DNA of 64,000 bases, taken from Liolophura sinensis. Lineage: Eukaryota; Mollusca; Polyplacophora; Chitonida; Chitonidae. The stretch's first letter is position 1; each line of letters opens with the position of its first letter. The stretch is taken from contig NC_088301.1 in NCBI RefSeq assembly GCF_032854445.1, positions 28,876,402 to 28,940,401 on the forward strand. Reading direction: 5' to 3'. This document shows positions 50,748 to 63,944 of this stretch, piece after piece. The position numbers and the translations under genes were made by a program. The notes under the pieces were generated by a model that worked only from the letters and a program-made list of their open reading frames with translations, searched no databases and was not told where the DNA came from.

Positions 50748-53700
50748 ATGTCGTTGCATACTCAATCCGAGTCGGCAGACGACACCGTAGATGTAAGTTT
50801 CAACAGGCGTCAGTGCAGTGCAATTGTATTGTGTAGTGATTGAGTATATGTTCTGTATTCTTTTAACAGGGGAAGTTTCAAACTTGACGATAATGGTTTT
50901 CAAAACTGACAGTGACTGTGCTAAACAAATAGGGTACCGTGATGCCAACTGTGTTGTGCTATTGGTACATGTACGTGATACAGCTCTGCAGTGTAGACCA
51001 TGGGCCGATACATTTCTGATTATTTATTTTCTATCTGTAACATTAACTGTATCATGCTGTCTGTACACCTCTCCCATTAACTGTAACTCTTGACCCCCCA
51101 CCCCCACCAAATCCCCTTTATGAAGGTAAGAATTAAAGAAACATGTACTTACCACTGCAGAGTGTTGTGTGATTGTTGACCTATTTCTGATAGCCCAAAT
51201 TTGATCTTTCAATACTTAATGATTATGACGCAATAAAAGCAAGCCAGCATGTACATATTCCTCTTTTTTTTTTTAAATTTAAAGGATTGGCGTCCAGATT
51301 TGTTATTTATTCATAACTAGTTACCCCAATATACTGTGGGCCTATATTGTTAAACATACTCCTTGCAGTTCATGCGCTGTTCTCTACATTCACTTTACAT
51401 CGCTGCCACCACTAGGGAATTTTGTATGGAAATCTTGAACAATGCCGAATTGAGTTTAAAAAATATTTGAAAAGGGCACATGTTCAATCAGTGTAGTCAA
51501 ATACATGTGCATGTTTTACAGTTTGTGTTCATTCAACATCATTGTCAGAGTACCTGACATCACCTCCACCTTACACTCTCACACCCACCCACTCACCCAC
51601 ACCAAAACTGTCTTGTGTCACACAGCTCTGCTGACAACCTGTTTATAACAGAGCTTTATAAACTTGCTAAATGACCAATTAATATAAGACCCGTGCAGGC
51701 ATGTCTGATTTTTCTTGACATGACTAGCATGTATTCTTATTTAAATACTCAGCATTTACATCTCTCATCATACAGATGAATCTGTTTATAAATGATTAAT
51801 CATCATTACTGTGGTAACTCTACACTACTCTTTCTTAGCGTTTTGAAGTTTTGTACATATTATACTTTTTGCAGGAGGCCATTGTTCAGTCTTGAAATGG
51901 TTCTAATTATATGTATATGGAATATTGTAACAAAGATGCATGTGGAGCTATTGTGTATCTTTGATATGATGGTTTTAAAGTACATATTATATTCTTTGCA
52001 GGGGACCATCGTTCAGTCTTGAAATGGTTCCAATTATTGATATAGGGAATATTTGAACAAAGATACATGTGGTGCTATCATGTATCTTTGATGTGATGGT
52101 TTTAGTACTGGAAGACAAGATGTTGAGCTAGAAATAGCATTTATGTAAAACTACATTGTGATGTTAATTATGTACTAAATCAGTGGGACAACAAGCCATG
52201 TAATACTTGCATAGATCTAGATGTAAATCATTGGTGAGGAAGTTAACAACATGGGTATTTTTTTTTAACTTGTAACATGCATATTAGTATATTTTGCAAA
52301 ATTTATCATACATGTATGTACATGTAGATGTAAATATAGACATGTGTCTGTACATAGCCTTCACAGTTACAAGACCATGATGGCATGCATACATTTATTT
52401 AGCAAGAATGTTGATACATATCATTACAAAGATCATTATAGCCAAGCAGAAGAGAACTCCTAAAGCACTGGGCCCATATTTATCGAACGTCCCAAGACTT
52501 AAGTAAAAAATTCGAACAGAGCTACAAATAAAATGCTTTGCTTCGGAAAGATTAAAATTTGTACAATGATTCTTTACTGCAAAACGGGGGCCTTGGTGGC
52601 TCAGTTGGTTTGTGTGGTAGCGCAGCGTAATGACCCAGGAGTCTCTCACCAATGCGGTTGCTGTGAGTTCAAGTCCAGCTCATGCTGGCCTCCACACTCC
52701 CCGTAAATGGGAAGGTCTTCCAGCAACCTGCGGAAGGTTGTGAGTTTGCTCCCACCATAAGGTTGTTTGCCGTCATATAAGTGAAATATTCTTGAGTACA
52801 GCGTAAAACACCAATCAAATAAATAAATAAATAAAACTTTACTGCAGAACAATGTACTAAGCACAACTTGAGTTCTTTTCTCTTCTGAGTTTGGCTTTTT
52901 AAGGACTTACAATTTCTGACTTAAGTCTTAAGTTGCTTGGTAAATACAAGTGTTGGCAGATCTGTTTCCACTAGAGTAAGCTCCTTACCAGTATGGCAGA
53001 GTACATAAAGATATTTGCCAAGATGTTGATATAGGTGAAGGCTGTTACCGAGATCGAGATGCCCATGTACATGTAAAGGTAGCAGGAATATTTAGTTTCT
53101 TTATGTTCACATGGTTAGTGAGCAACAATTTAATTAGCAACATATTAACATCCTTACTTTTCCAAAAATGGAAAAGAAATGTAATTCTTTGCTTTCAGCA
53201 CTACTAGTATCTGTCCTAAAATGTAGAATAAATAGGATAACATGTTGCCACTACAGGAAAGTCAACATCTACATCTAGAAGGGTAATCCAGGATTTTGCC
53301 TGTACAGAAAAGTCATACATTGTACCAACATATAAAGTGGAATGTTGCCACTAAAGAAAAGTCATTACCAACACAGAAAAGTATTTTTCCAGGATGTTGC
53401 CACTTTTACAAGTCATGATACCAACATAGCTGAGACTCTATTTAATCCAAAATTTTTTTCAACCATTTTTTTTTCATTTTGTCAGATGAGAGTTCTCCTC
53501 ATCTTGGAAAAATATGGCCTCGTGTATTTGGATGGCAGGATGATATCTTACTGCAAAGATGTGTAATTCATCACCAAAAGTAGTGTTTTATGATATTCAT
53601 TTCCATCTGAAAATGTATTCTTTCAAACATATGTTCAGGGCAAACAGAGTAGTTCAGTATGTTGCTAGTATGCAGTAGAAGCAAGTCTAAGTAGTGATGG

Positions 53701-54469
53701 ATATCCTGTTGAATATTTGTATCCAGTACATGTTCACCTCAATACACTTCTCTCTCATTTTTAGTACATGTATTTTTAGTAAGGCAGTAATAATGAGTAT
53801 GGTATATGTAGTATTACTAAATAATTTATAATGTGGATTTTACAGGATACCATGGACTGGCCAGAGATATCAGAGGCTGAAAGGCTCCAGCATGAATCTC
53901 TGTTCTTTAGCCAAGGACCACTCAATGGTGTTCTTTCAGGTAGGATTAATTAAGTAGCACATGAACCAACACGAAAGTGGAAATGCATGTATCCTACTAG
54001 GAGGAAACTCTAAACATGCGATAAATGATGTTGATGCATGTATACTTGGAACAAAAGTAACAAATAAATGTTTTGTGCCTGAATTCCTTCTGGTTTCCGC
54101 CAACAATAAAAGTGACCACAATCATATTTGTGAAAGATTTTTGTTTGTATGACATTGAACAGCATTGAAAGAAATAAGCAAATAAATTCCATGGTTTAGT
54201 GCGGCAACAATGTAAAATTAATTTTGATGTATTAAATCATCTACAAGTTTGGCAAACATAAACCCACACCCAAGCCAGCAGAAGTTGGGTTCAAATGTGT
54301 GACCTTTAATATTGGTCGAGGAAACAACGAAAGAAGAGATTGTGAAACCTGAAGCAAACAAATCGCAGCATGATTTAAAGCTTTGTCTTCTGTGTTGAAT
54401 GATAGGTGAAAGGATTCGTGATCTGTTCCTACATTCTGGATTACCTTTGACATCTTTGAGTCGTCTCTG
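50748..54469 (+). CDS. EH-domain protein, first three coding exons (partial)
   Basis: Exons inferred: 50748-50792 (ATG, 15 codons, donor GTAAGT), 53846-53939 and 54406-54469. Phases join cleanly and the third ends in an open codon completed in an unseen exon. The peptide reads MDWPEISEAERLQHESLFFS, then GPLNGVLSG, RIRDLFLHSGLP and LTSLSRLW. This is the first half of an Eps15-homology domain: a glycine before the middle segment, the SGLP motif and a tryptophan at the close of the third helix. EH domains bind NPF peptides in endocytic adaptors. The spacing W..I...E...H...F looks most like the first EH domain of intersectin, but the intersectin N-terminus differs, so I give no symbol. The second half of the domain was not found before the window end, implying a long intron. 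Confidence 0.62.
51854..52107. repeat. Two-copy tandem duplication, period 127 bp
   Basis: TACATATTATACTTTTTGCA (51854) recurs at 51981 as TACATATTATATTCTTTGCA. TTCAGTCTTGAAATGGTTC and TATCTTTGAT.TGATGGTTTT marks are repeated in both. It lies in intron 1 of the EH-domain gene. Confidence 0.88.
52469..52955. mobile_element. MITE-like element carrying a nested SINE
   Basis: The left end, TGGGCCCATATTTATCGAAC and then CCCAAGACTTAAGT, is mirrored by GACTTAAGTCTTAAGTTGCT and TTGGTAAATAC at the right. The full-length SINE 52586-52836 splits it. Outer borders are approximate. Confidence 0.5.
52586..52836 (+). repeat. Main-family SINE, full length, with TSD
   Basis: CTTTACTGCAAAAC (52572-52585) and CTTTACTGCAGAAC (52837-52850) match at 13 of 14. 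It is nested in a MITE-like element. Confidence 0.92.
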
Positions 54470-54516
54470 GTAAGTAGATAGTGTATACAGATCTATTATC
54501 ATTATTATTATTGCCC

Positions 54517-54724
54517 TAATTCCTCAACCTTTTTTCATATAAAACAGCTACTTTCAGTGCAGTTTACGCAGATTTTAATGTGATATCGGAGACAAAACTG
54601 CATTGGTTAGATCGTCCAATTGCAGGGATTCAAAAAAGTGTAATTTTAGCATGTGCACAGAATAATGCCCTCAGAATTTACTTAAATAAGTACCCTGTTA
54701 ACATGCAAAAAGGTTGAAGAATTA
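54517..54724 (+). mobile_element. MITE-like element with TAATTCCTCAACC inverted ends
   Basis: TAATTCCTCAACCTTTTT at the left and AAAAAGGTTGAAGAATTA at the right are inverted complements with one mismatch over 18 bp. The 208-bp interior lacks an ORF and matches the copy at 38203-38386. Confidence 0.8.
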
Positions 54725-55019
54725 CCTTACATTTACCTCTGTTGGTGAATTGTACGTCAAAGTTTTGCTAAATTGAATATCTTTAAACTACCAAAGCTCT
54801 GATTAAGATTTTATTCTTCAAAATTTCAAGGACATTAATTTGTTTGATTTACATGTGTGTGTTAATGTACATGAGCATATATATCCTGCATAAGTATATT
54901 ATGCAGGTTTGATCAAGGACATGTATATGTTCCTGTATGGAAACAGAGAAAGCTGGATGATTTCAGCTTGATTTATATGTGATACATTTACATGTATTTT
55001 TATATGCCCGCCATTAGGC

Positions 55020-57275
55020 GGGTCGTATTATGGTATATCAATATTGTCCATCTGTCTGTCCATATACTTGTCCGGGCTATATCTCCAATTGTTTTCCACA
55101 TACAGTTTTAATATTTGCTGGCTAGGTACATGTAGATACCGAGGTGAAAATGTGCCATGACTCCCAGTTGTCCATTTTTATATGCCCCACCATTAGACAG
55201 AGCGTATTACATGTATGTTACAGCGATTTTGTCCTTCTGTCCGTATTCGTGTTTGGACAAAGACTGTAACAGTTTTCTGGCGTAGTTTTTTCGTGGATAC
55301 ATACATACACAGATGGTGATGTGTCGCGACTCACACTTGTCCTTTTCTGTAGTTGTCATGGTTACCAGATTGCCATTTCCCTATGTTTACTGAATTAATA
55401 GATATGATTTCGTGTCAGGGCTATAACTCCTACACTTTTCCACATAGAGTTTTAATTTTTGGTGGATACATAGATACACAGATGATGTGTCACAACTCTC
55501 ATTTGTCAATTTCCGCAGTTGTCATGGTTACCAGGTTGCCATTCATGTATACAAAATGAATAGATATGATTTCATGTCCGTGCTATAACTCTTACAGTTT
55601 TCTAAATAGAGCTTTAATTTGTGGTGGATAGATACATACACAGATCACAATGTCTCTTGACTCACACTTGTCCATTTTCACAGTTCTTATGTTAACCAGA
55701 TAGGCATTTTCCTCATATACTATACAGATAAATATGATTTCGTGTTCGGGCTACATCTCCAACTGTTTATCACGTAAAGTTTTATTTTTTCTTGGATACA
55801 CTGATGAGGATGTGTAGTGACTCACATTTGTCCATTTCTGTGGTGCCATGTTAACCAGATTGCTATATCCCTGATATCTACTGTATACAACACATAATTT
55901 CCCTCAAAGTTGAGCTTCGGTTTCAGTGAATCTGCACTTAGTCACAGATTTAAGCAACCGATTCGCGAACAGAGGTGAATATAATTTCCAAAACATTGTT
56001 ATCTGTTGTGGATCTGCAAAAAAGCTTTGAAAACTTCACAACAGCGAGCAGACTTGGAGTCAAATCTATCTGCTTGGTGCACTTTGTCAAAACAAAGCCA
56101 ATTGGCCTAACCTGTTTCTACCAATCATATCTTTTAACACAGAACCAAGTTTAAAGACATTGAAAACGAGAAATAGCTATAGATACGAGAGAGGGAAGCA
56201 AAGTTATATTAAAATGGATATATTTGCCCAGCCATGATCCCTTGCCAACTCTCGGCTTACCAGGATGAAAAAATGTCTCCAGTGGTATTTTGGAATTTAT
56301 TTTGTATAAGTTTCATACTTGTAGTCTTTTTATCTCTCTTCAGCCCTTTAGAGTGTTCAAGTGTAGTCACATGGATGATGGCTGTGAGACATTTTGCCAC
56401 CTTTTCCTACTCCTCTGTGGATGCACAAGTGACTACTCATCCTGATGAAAGAGTTCACATTGAAAAATTTAAGCTAGATACTATTACAGTGACAAAAAAA
56501 ACCCCCAAAAAACCTGTCATCGTGAGTCAGCTACCATTTTTCGTTTATAAGTGACAAAATCATGGACATTTTTGATAAGTCATTTTTTTTTTTATTGTGT
56601 TGGTACTTTTTTGGTTTGGCAATGAATGCATGGCTATTATTGTCTGACCGTTTTACTTATTATATTTTGTTTTACGCTGTACACTTTTTTTTAGTTATAC
56701 ATGAAGAGAGAACATGACTTTCAGTGGCAGTTCACTTGAAATCTACTTTGTCTTTAGCCAAGTCTGCAATAAAACAGCATAAATGCCGAAAACTAGTTCG
56801 TCAAAGGATTTCAGTACATGGGTAATCCCTCGCCATCGTCCTTGCATAAGTAGATGCGATTTATGTCTGCAATTGGAATTGTGTCTCACGTGCAGTTCAG
56901 TTTTTGGTGGATACATAGATACAGATGTGATGTGTCACAGTTCACATTTTCCATGGTTGCCATGGTAACCATATTGCCATGGTAACCAGATTTCTCCTTC
57001 TCTGATATCTGCTATATCGCTGTGAACTTTGTGTTCAGACTACAGCTCCAATAGTTTTGCGGTTTTACTATTTTACTGACGCATAGCTACATATGTGATG
57101 TGACATGCCTCACAATTGTCCATTTTTATGTGCCAGCTGTCATTAGACGGAGTAGATTATGGTGTAGAAATTTTGTCCATCTGTTCGTTCGTATTTGTGT
57201 CTGGGCCATATCTCCTATTGTTTTCCACATACAGGGTTTCTCACCAAGATACAGATGTGATGATGTTTCCTGTTA
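55020..57275. repeat. Tandem array of about 165-bp units, in two blocks
   Basis: Block 1 (about 55020-55880) has five or so units marked by GTCATGGTTACCAG (about 55355, 55518) and worn forms near 55686 and 55842. Each is followed by ATAGATATGATTTCGTGT and GGGCTATA.CTCC and preceded by GATACA.AGATACACAGATG. Block 2 (about 56870-57275) has the same marks. The stretch between, 55.9-56.87 kb, is not part of the array. Confidence 0.8.
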
Positions 57276-58508
57276 ATTTTTCAGGTTCTATTTAATACTA
57301 AAACCTGTCATCAGTTCCCATAAAGTACTTCTGAAGCATTGATGAATACACGGCAATGCTCAAGCATTGTTGAAATTTTCTTAAATGATGCTCTACTGCA
57401 AACATGTCACCAACATGCATCAAACAGAACCATTGTTTCACAATATTCTGTCGTGACAGACATTTTCGTGTAAATGTTATTATTGTATCATAAGGGAAGT
57501 GATAATTAGCTTATTTTTCGTGACATAGTGAACATTGAACATAAAATGAGATTCTGATGTAATATATATTGCATGTGTGCCAGAATTTAAAGATAGACAT
57601 TGTAAGATGAATGTCTTTCATGTAGTTGCTGTGATTATTTTGAGCAGCTATCTGTTTAAAAAAAAAGGTCAAATTCTCTCACTTTATGGATCATGCGTGG
57701 TAATAACTGATGCACATAGAGTACTTGTGTCTTAGATCATCATGACTACATGTATGTGCATGTTCTACTTTTATAAGTAATACACTGTGAAGTGACAGGA
57801 TTAAAAGTAGATTTCAGAATAGTTGTTGAAGGGATGGATTTACCTCTGATAACACTGCTACTTTGTTGATTATCTGCAGGATCTTTGATCTTTGAAATTT
57901 TTTTAATTGTTGTGCTGTTGGCTGTAATTGATTTCCTGGTGTATTGATAGAACTGTGGAATACATTAATGATGTGCGAAGGTCTGCTATTAACCTCTTTC
58001 AGGGTCATTATAATACATTAATAGTGATTTATGCATTGAGGAAGTCATGCTCCATTCAATTAATAGCTACCTGTGTATAGATACATGTACGTATATAGAC
58101 ACACATCTGTGCCACACATGCTTTGTGCTGTCTAGTCTGAACTGATTACATGTAGCTCTGATGTTTGTGATAGGCCAGGAAACTCTGAAGACCTTATTGC
58201 ATACCTGTTTGGATGTATGAGTTCATCATTTGTACATGCAATGAATAGTCTCTTTGTTGCCATGTGTTCGTGTTTTGTTTCTGGAGGTTCACCTGGTAAA
58301 TAAACTTCAAACTTTAATATTCAGTCACATGGTTGTTGATTAATGACGTTTGATATGATTTTTGGTACATCTATAAATATTATTTGAGATCGTTTTTCAT
58401 ACAACTACATGACGTCAAGAGTACAGTATTATTTATGTGACCTTGTTTACATGTACATATGTATTACTGTACATTTTTTTTACCGTATATATGCATATGT
58501 CTAATTTG

Positions 58509-58609
58509 AGTGAATGAGTGAGTGCTTGCTTAGGGTTTAATGTTGTACTTAACAATTTTTCAGGCATATGACGACAAATGAGTCCTTAAAGTGCACGTAC
58601 ATGTAATGT
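58509..58609 (-). repeat. Second-family SINE, 3' end only, with TSD
   Basis: On the minus strand it ends in the same ATGCCTGAAAAATTGTTAAG and CACTCACTCATTC tail as the element at 7759-8097. TGTCTAATTTG flanks it at 58498-58508 and 58610-58620. Confidence 0.82.
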
Positions 58610-59743
58610 TGTCTAATTTGTGTCAGTTATGCATTTGTGAAAATGAATTACTACAGTATGTTTTCTTACAATATGAATGCACTAGTGAACTGATTTTCAG
58701 TAATTTTATATAATACCAGTACATATCTCTTGAGCAGCATTATGTTGGAAAATGTAATTTTTGGCCTTCAGATATGAATACATTTACTCTTATGTTACGT
58801 CTATCTGCTTCATGCTGTGTAGCCAGCGTACATTACGTGTGCTGCTATGTAGTGATGTCAGTAATGTATTTGCCTTCCCAATGGTTTCTCTTTCTTGTCA
58901 TATGCTTTGCTTAGCTATGGCTTGAAGTCAGTTTGTACATGTACTCAGTAAGTTCCTTCCTTCTACTCATGAGCTAAATGTGACTGATGATGTGTGAGTA
59001 AAAATACTTTTCAGCAAAGATGACTTAGGAGTAAGTCAAATTAAAAGGAGAAAATTTAATGATGTAATCTTTGTGTGCGTGATTATTCAGATGTGTATGT
59101 GGTTTACATCAGCACTGTTTTAGAGAAGTCTGAACTATTTCCCTGCAGCACTAGCCTACATGTAAACATGGAAAACTGCCTGTGCTTAAACCTTTTTATT
59201 CTTCCTTCTTTATCTTTAATATTGACACTTTTCTTAAGGTATCGTTATGGATCAGTGAAAATGTACATCTCTACACTTTTAAGCTAACAAACCCCCCTAA
59301 TCGGCAACATTCTTTGAAGTTCAGATAACAAGAGGTAAAAAAAAAGGTCACTTTTTCTTTAAATTAAGAAGAAAGTCTCTGTGAAGAGTTAATTTAAAAA
59401 CATATATTTAAACTTACATCATCCTGTCGTATTTTTAAATAGTATAAAAGAAGATGAGATATTGTGAGGAATTCCCATTCATCTGGAAATTACCTCATCA
59501 CAAACTAACTTTATGATTGATGGTGAGTGTGTTACTAACAATTTCCCTCCACATTAAAAATACATGTGATTAACCATTCTTATGTAATATAGGTTGTTTC
59601 TTTACAGTATTATTTCCTCCCTGTCGTGTACACGTTCAGTATTTTATGGTAATATTACAAAGCCTTTGACATTCATGTGACAAGTAGCTCTCTCTTTCAG
59701 TCAGTCATCAAATATTTGACATGATCTACATAAAATGTTCATG

Positions 59744-59914
59744 ATTTTTTTTTTTTTTTTTTTTTTTTTGATTGGTGTTTTACGCCGTACTCAAGAATAT
59801 TTCACTTATACGACGGCGGCCAGCATTATGGTGGGTGGAAACCGGGCACAGCCCGGGGGAAACCCACAACCATCCGCAGGTTGCTGGCAGACCTTCCCAC
59901 TTACGGCCAGAGAG
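59744..59914 (-). repeat. Headless main-family SINE with perfect 12-bp TSD
   Basis: AAAATGTTCATG flanks it at 59732-59743 and 59915-59926. On the minus strand it begins at CTCTCTGGCCGTAAGTGG and ends in a long poly-A. Confidence 0.92.
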
Positions 59915-60624
59915 AAAATGTTCATGGATGTATCTTTTCTTGGGACATTCACTTTAATTGAAGGGCCAGAGTGCAAAACATGAAATAGTCTACAAGAGAT
60001 TTTGCAGCTACATTGTATAAAGATTTTGAACTTGGGTTTGTTTGTAGAGTGGATTACTCTGTACAATCAGTGCTGTAAGCTTTCATGTCATCAGTCTATA
60101 AATTCTATAAAAACACTGGCTGATTTTATTTTTTCATTCACAACCGTCTTCAATTTAAACTAGACTGTTTCCTTCCATTTCTTTATCAAATTGAAGAATG
60201 TTTTAAGTTTTTAGCTTAGGGGATACATGAAAAGGTACTATAAAATGAAGAGTATGGTTTTATGGAAAATGAAGAAAGATATCCCCAAAAAATGAGGAAG
60301 AAAAATGTTCATTAATATGCATGTAATTGACGTCATTGATGAGCATACTGGGAACGAGGGACCAGCTTAGTGCCACAGTTAGGGCTCACCCTCCAACAGC
60401 TAATCTACCCCACTGTCAGTTGTGGGCCGTGTGCAAATATACGTATTAAGTACAGATGACCTTCCAAACAACAGCGAGTGTGTCACACAACACACCGGCA
60501 GGCACGTTTACCTCCACAGATAATTTCATTTCATGCTGTTTATGCCCACAAATGAAAGAATTTGAGTTTGGTTGCTTGTTAGATGTGCTTTATGATTTAT
60601 AGAACGGTGAACTATCGCAGTTTC

Positions 60625-60768
60625 GGCTGTACGTGGGAAAGTCTGTCAGCAGCCTGTGGATGGTCGGGGGTTTCCACCGGGTTCTGACCGGTTTCCTCCC
60701 ACCATAATGCTGGTTGCTGTCGTATAAGTGAAACATTCTTTAGTACTGCGTAAAATAAATAAATAAAT
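60625..60768 (+). repeat. Headless main-family SINE
   Basis: It starts at GGCTGTACGTGGGAAAG and ends in ATAAATAAATA. A short TATCGCA repeat on both sides may be a remnant duplication. Confidence 0.82.
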
Positions 60769-63461
60769 ATCGCATTATAGATAAAGCTTTTTTTTTTATG
60801 AATTGTTTATATATTACACACAGATGCCATGACGTTGAAAAAGAAACATTTGTTTCAAGACGTTCCAAGCTGAACTCAGCGGTATGACATCATAATACAT
60901 GTTCACTGTACAGTAAAGTTTTACATTTTGATGGCACGCAACAATATTGCACGATGTCATACATATGCAGTTTTGACGTATTTAGGTCAACGGCCAGGGT
61001 CTAAGCTTCCTGTTGATTGGTTTAAAATGCATGACCTCTGCGGAGGGAGTTAAACAGAATGGCTGCATGGAATATGCCGTTTTTCCCCCATTTTCTTCAT
61101 TTTTGGAGGTAGAATACACTTTAACACTTTGTCTGGGTGTGTGATGTTTAACCTGAAACCATTGAACCTTGTTTAGTGAGTCAAATGCTCATTCTCGGGA
61201 TTTGACTCGGTACGAAACAAGGTTCAGCAGTATCGGGTTAGACAAACAAACTCCAAGACGAAGGTGTTAAGCCTTTAATCACCATTGATGTCACCACAGC
61301 AGGCTTCTTAATTTCCGGACCAACAGCTGCATGGATCCATAAGAAAACAGAACTTTAAATTTTTTTCACACCCCAAAAAGAAAGCTGAGAAGCTTTTTTT
61401 GTGGTTATCAGTTAATACAGTTTTTGCACTTAATTCTATTGATTGTGACAGGTGCTAAATGTTATCAGGTAGCACTCGTCACAAGAAATTTGTGGCACCC
61501 GTCATGCTAATTAGGAACTTTAGTTAACAGAAAATAGACTCCAGAATGTTAATGTTTTGTTCATTTAACATAAGAAAACATAGCGAGACATTTTTACATA
61601 CGTATGTTTTTTGTCAAAGTAATAAACTTCATTCAAATTGTGACGGGTGCTAGAAAATAATTTTTAAACTTCAATCATTGAATTCTAAAACTAAAATTGA
61701 TCAAAGATCTGTGTATTTTTTCAAAACACTTGACCAAAGAGACTAAAAACAAAGTAACAAATGGTTGAAAATATAGGCACAAGTGCCCAATATCTGGTGT
61801 TTGAATTTTAGTGAATTTCTTGAACTCCATTTAGTTTAACTTCCTTTCACAATTTGTATGCTAGGATACAGGTTTAAAATTAACATAACTGAACAAGCTG
61901 CGTGGAATTGGCCATAGGCCTACATGTATTATATCGATAAAAGGAGACTGATATCCATCACATTTTTAGGATACATTTTATAACCATCATTGGAAACCAT
62001 CATTGTAATCAGAGAACTTTCAAATTTTGGTATTTTCAGCACTGGTAACTCAACCCTGATTTCTTGATGATACATAACAGTTTGGGGGAAAATTATTCAA
62101 GTTTAAGAATTTACGAATTGTGGTCATGTAAATAATGACAGCTTTTCATTGAAAACAGCCTTTCTTACATGTACCTCACATTAGTAATATTTAAGGCCAG
62201 ATAATGTGTCAGTCATGTAGAGATTCAGTATTTGGCACGATGTCTTATTTAGCTAGATCTATACGTGCATGCCCATTGTTAATTGTAGACCTTTATGTGT
62301 TCTAATGCAAGTGTATCACTAATGATAAATGACTTGTCAAATGTAATAATACCTGATTCAAGCATATGAAAGGAATTGTCATTCCTTAAGAGAGCTAACA
62401 AAAACTCTACCCCCGGGAAATAGGCTTAATGCCAAGTTGTCTTGAATGAAAAAAGATTGTGTGCAACAGTAAGAGGGTGCATAATAATTGCACAACAGGA
62501 CATACGTGTACTTCTTCATTCTGCCAAGCAAGTTTTAACCATTAGAATTCAACGTAATGTATTTGACCTAGAAATTCTCTCAAAAAGTACATAAAATATT
62601 TCTTTTGGAGCTGAAACTACCATTTTTCAGGTGGGATATATCTATTGCAAACACATTTTCTTTTACATGGATGTTATCCGTGATAGTCTTATCCAAACTT
62701 GTATCCAGGGATAATATATGCATAGAATAGGTGCAGCGAGATTCTGGTTGGGTTAAACGTGCAAACCTGCCTGCCCTGGGCTGTTGACATTAAGAAAGAA
62801 TGGTGTTGAACTCTGTTGTTGTTCTTTCTACTAGTGCACCTGCCCTGGCGTATCTTTTGGTTTAGCTTGGTTTGGCAGCGACACAGTAGAACGCCTTTAT
62901 TTTTTGATGAAATTATTGTGTGTTCTAACTGTATATGGGTATATTGTTTTCAGATTGCCGTATGCACTTGCATTAACTCATCAGTGTGTTGTTTTGCTAC
63001 AATAGGATATCGCTGAACATGCTACATGTATCGAATAAGAGAAATCCTATTTCAGGGTGAAATATCACCTGAATAAAATGTGACACCTTAAGAGGTGACT
63101 GTGTTAATAGCTACATGTAGGCCAAAAACCTGAAGAGAATTAGGTCATCACTGGAGTGGTAAATGCCCATAGATAGATCCCCAGGTGTTCTGTGCCATTC
63201 AGCTTTTGTGAAGATCATTGTGGAAAGTAAAGTGACATAATGTGACAGCGTGACATCTCTGTCATGGTTGTAATTTTACATGCAGGCTCTCGAACACTGT
63301 AGAGGGTCAAGGAGACAATCTTTCATGTTCACAATCTCATTATTGAGCTGAATGTATTCAAGCCAGCCTAGTTGAACTTACATCTTAAGGCCATGTTCAT
63401 GACATTTCAGACCTACTAAATTTGGCATGTACAGAGAAAAGGTGGGTTGTGTTTGCAAGGT

Positions 63462-63631
63462 GTTTATTCAAGCATATTCTGAAGGCATAATTGTGTGTTG
63501 GCTGAAAAAATTATACTCTTTGTGAATCCCTGGCCAATCCAACCAATGAAGTTTTCTCTTCAAAATCAAATTTAAAATGTGAATAAATTGCACTGGAAGT
63601 TGATCTTTGATATGCAAAAAGGTTGAGGATC
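63462..63631 (-). mobile_element. MITE-like element, same family, one end missing
   Basis: The minus strand starts GATCCTCAACCTTTTTGCAT and continues through ACTTCATTGGTTGGATTGG to GCCTTCAGAATATGCTTG. The second inverted end is not visible. Confidence 0.65.
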
Positions 63632-63944
63632 ATATTTTTAATGTCAAAACCAGCATTTCCTTATGTGTATAACAGCCCTGTCTGTTTCTCTGTCTGCTGG
63701 TCTCTGGGGTTGATTTTTTGAAATCCTGTTTACATGTATTAAAATGGAAAAAACACGCTTTCTTTTAAGGTCAAATGGATCATCTTTATGATAGAGGTCA
63801 TGTGTCACTGTCCCAAAACTCTCCCTTTTCTTGTAACTTGAATGACATTAAGTTATAAGACAATGGGACAATTTTCTTGAGTGTATGGGTCTAAACACCA
63901 ACCAAATTGAATGAAAATGCACAAAATAGCCTCTTGTGTTCTTG

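Noticed and set aside
56234..56554. 106-codon ORF in the presumed EH-gene intron
   Set aside because: Low-complexity hydrophobic start, no recognisable domain, and no good splice sites in the phase needed to complete the EH domain.
63885..63910. Short AAACACCAACCAAATTGAATG match to the SINE tail
   Set aside because: Too short and diverged to call a SINE copy.
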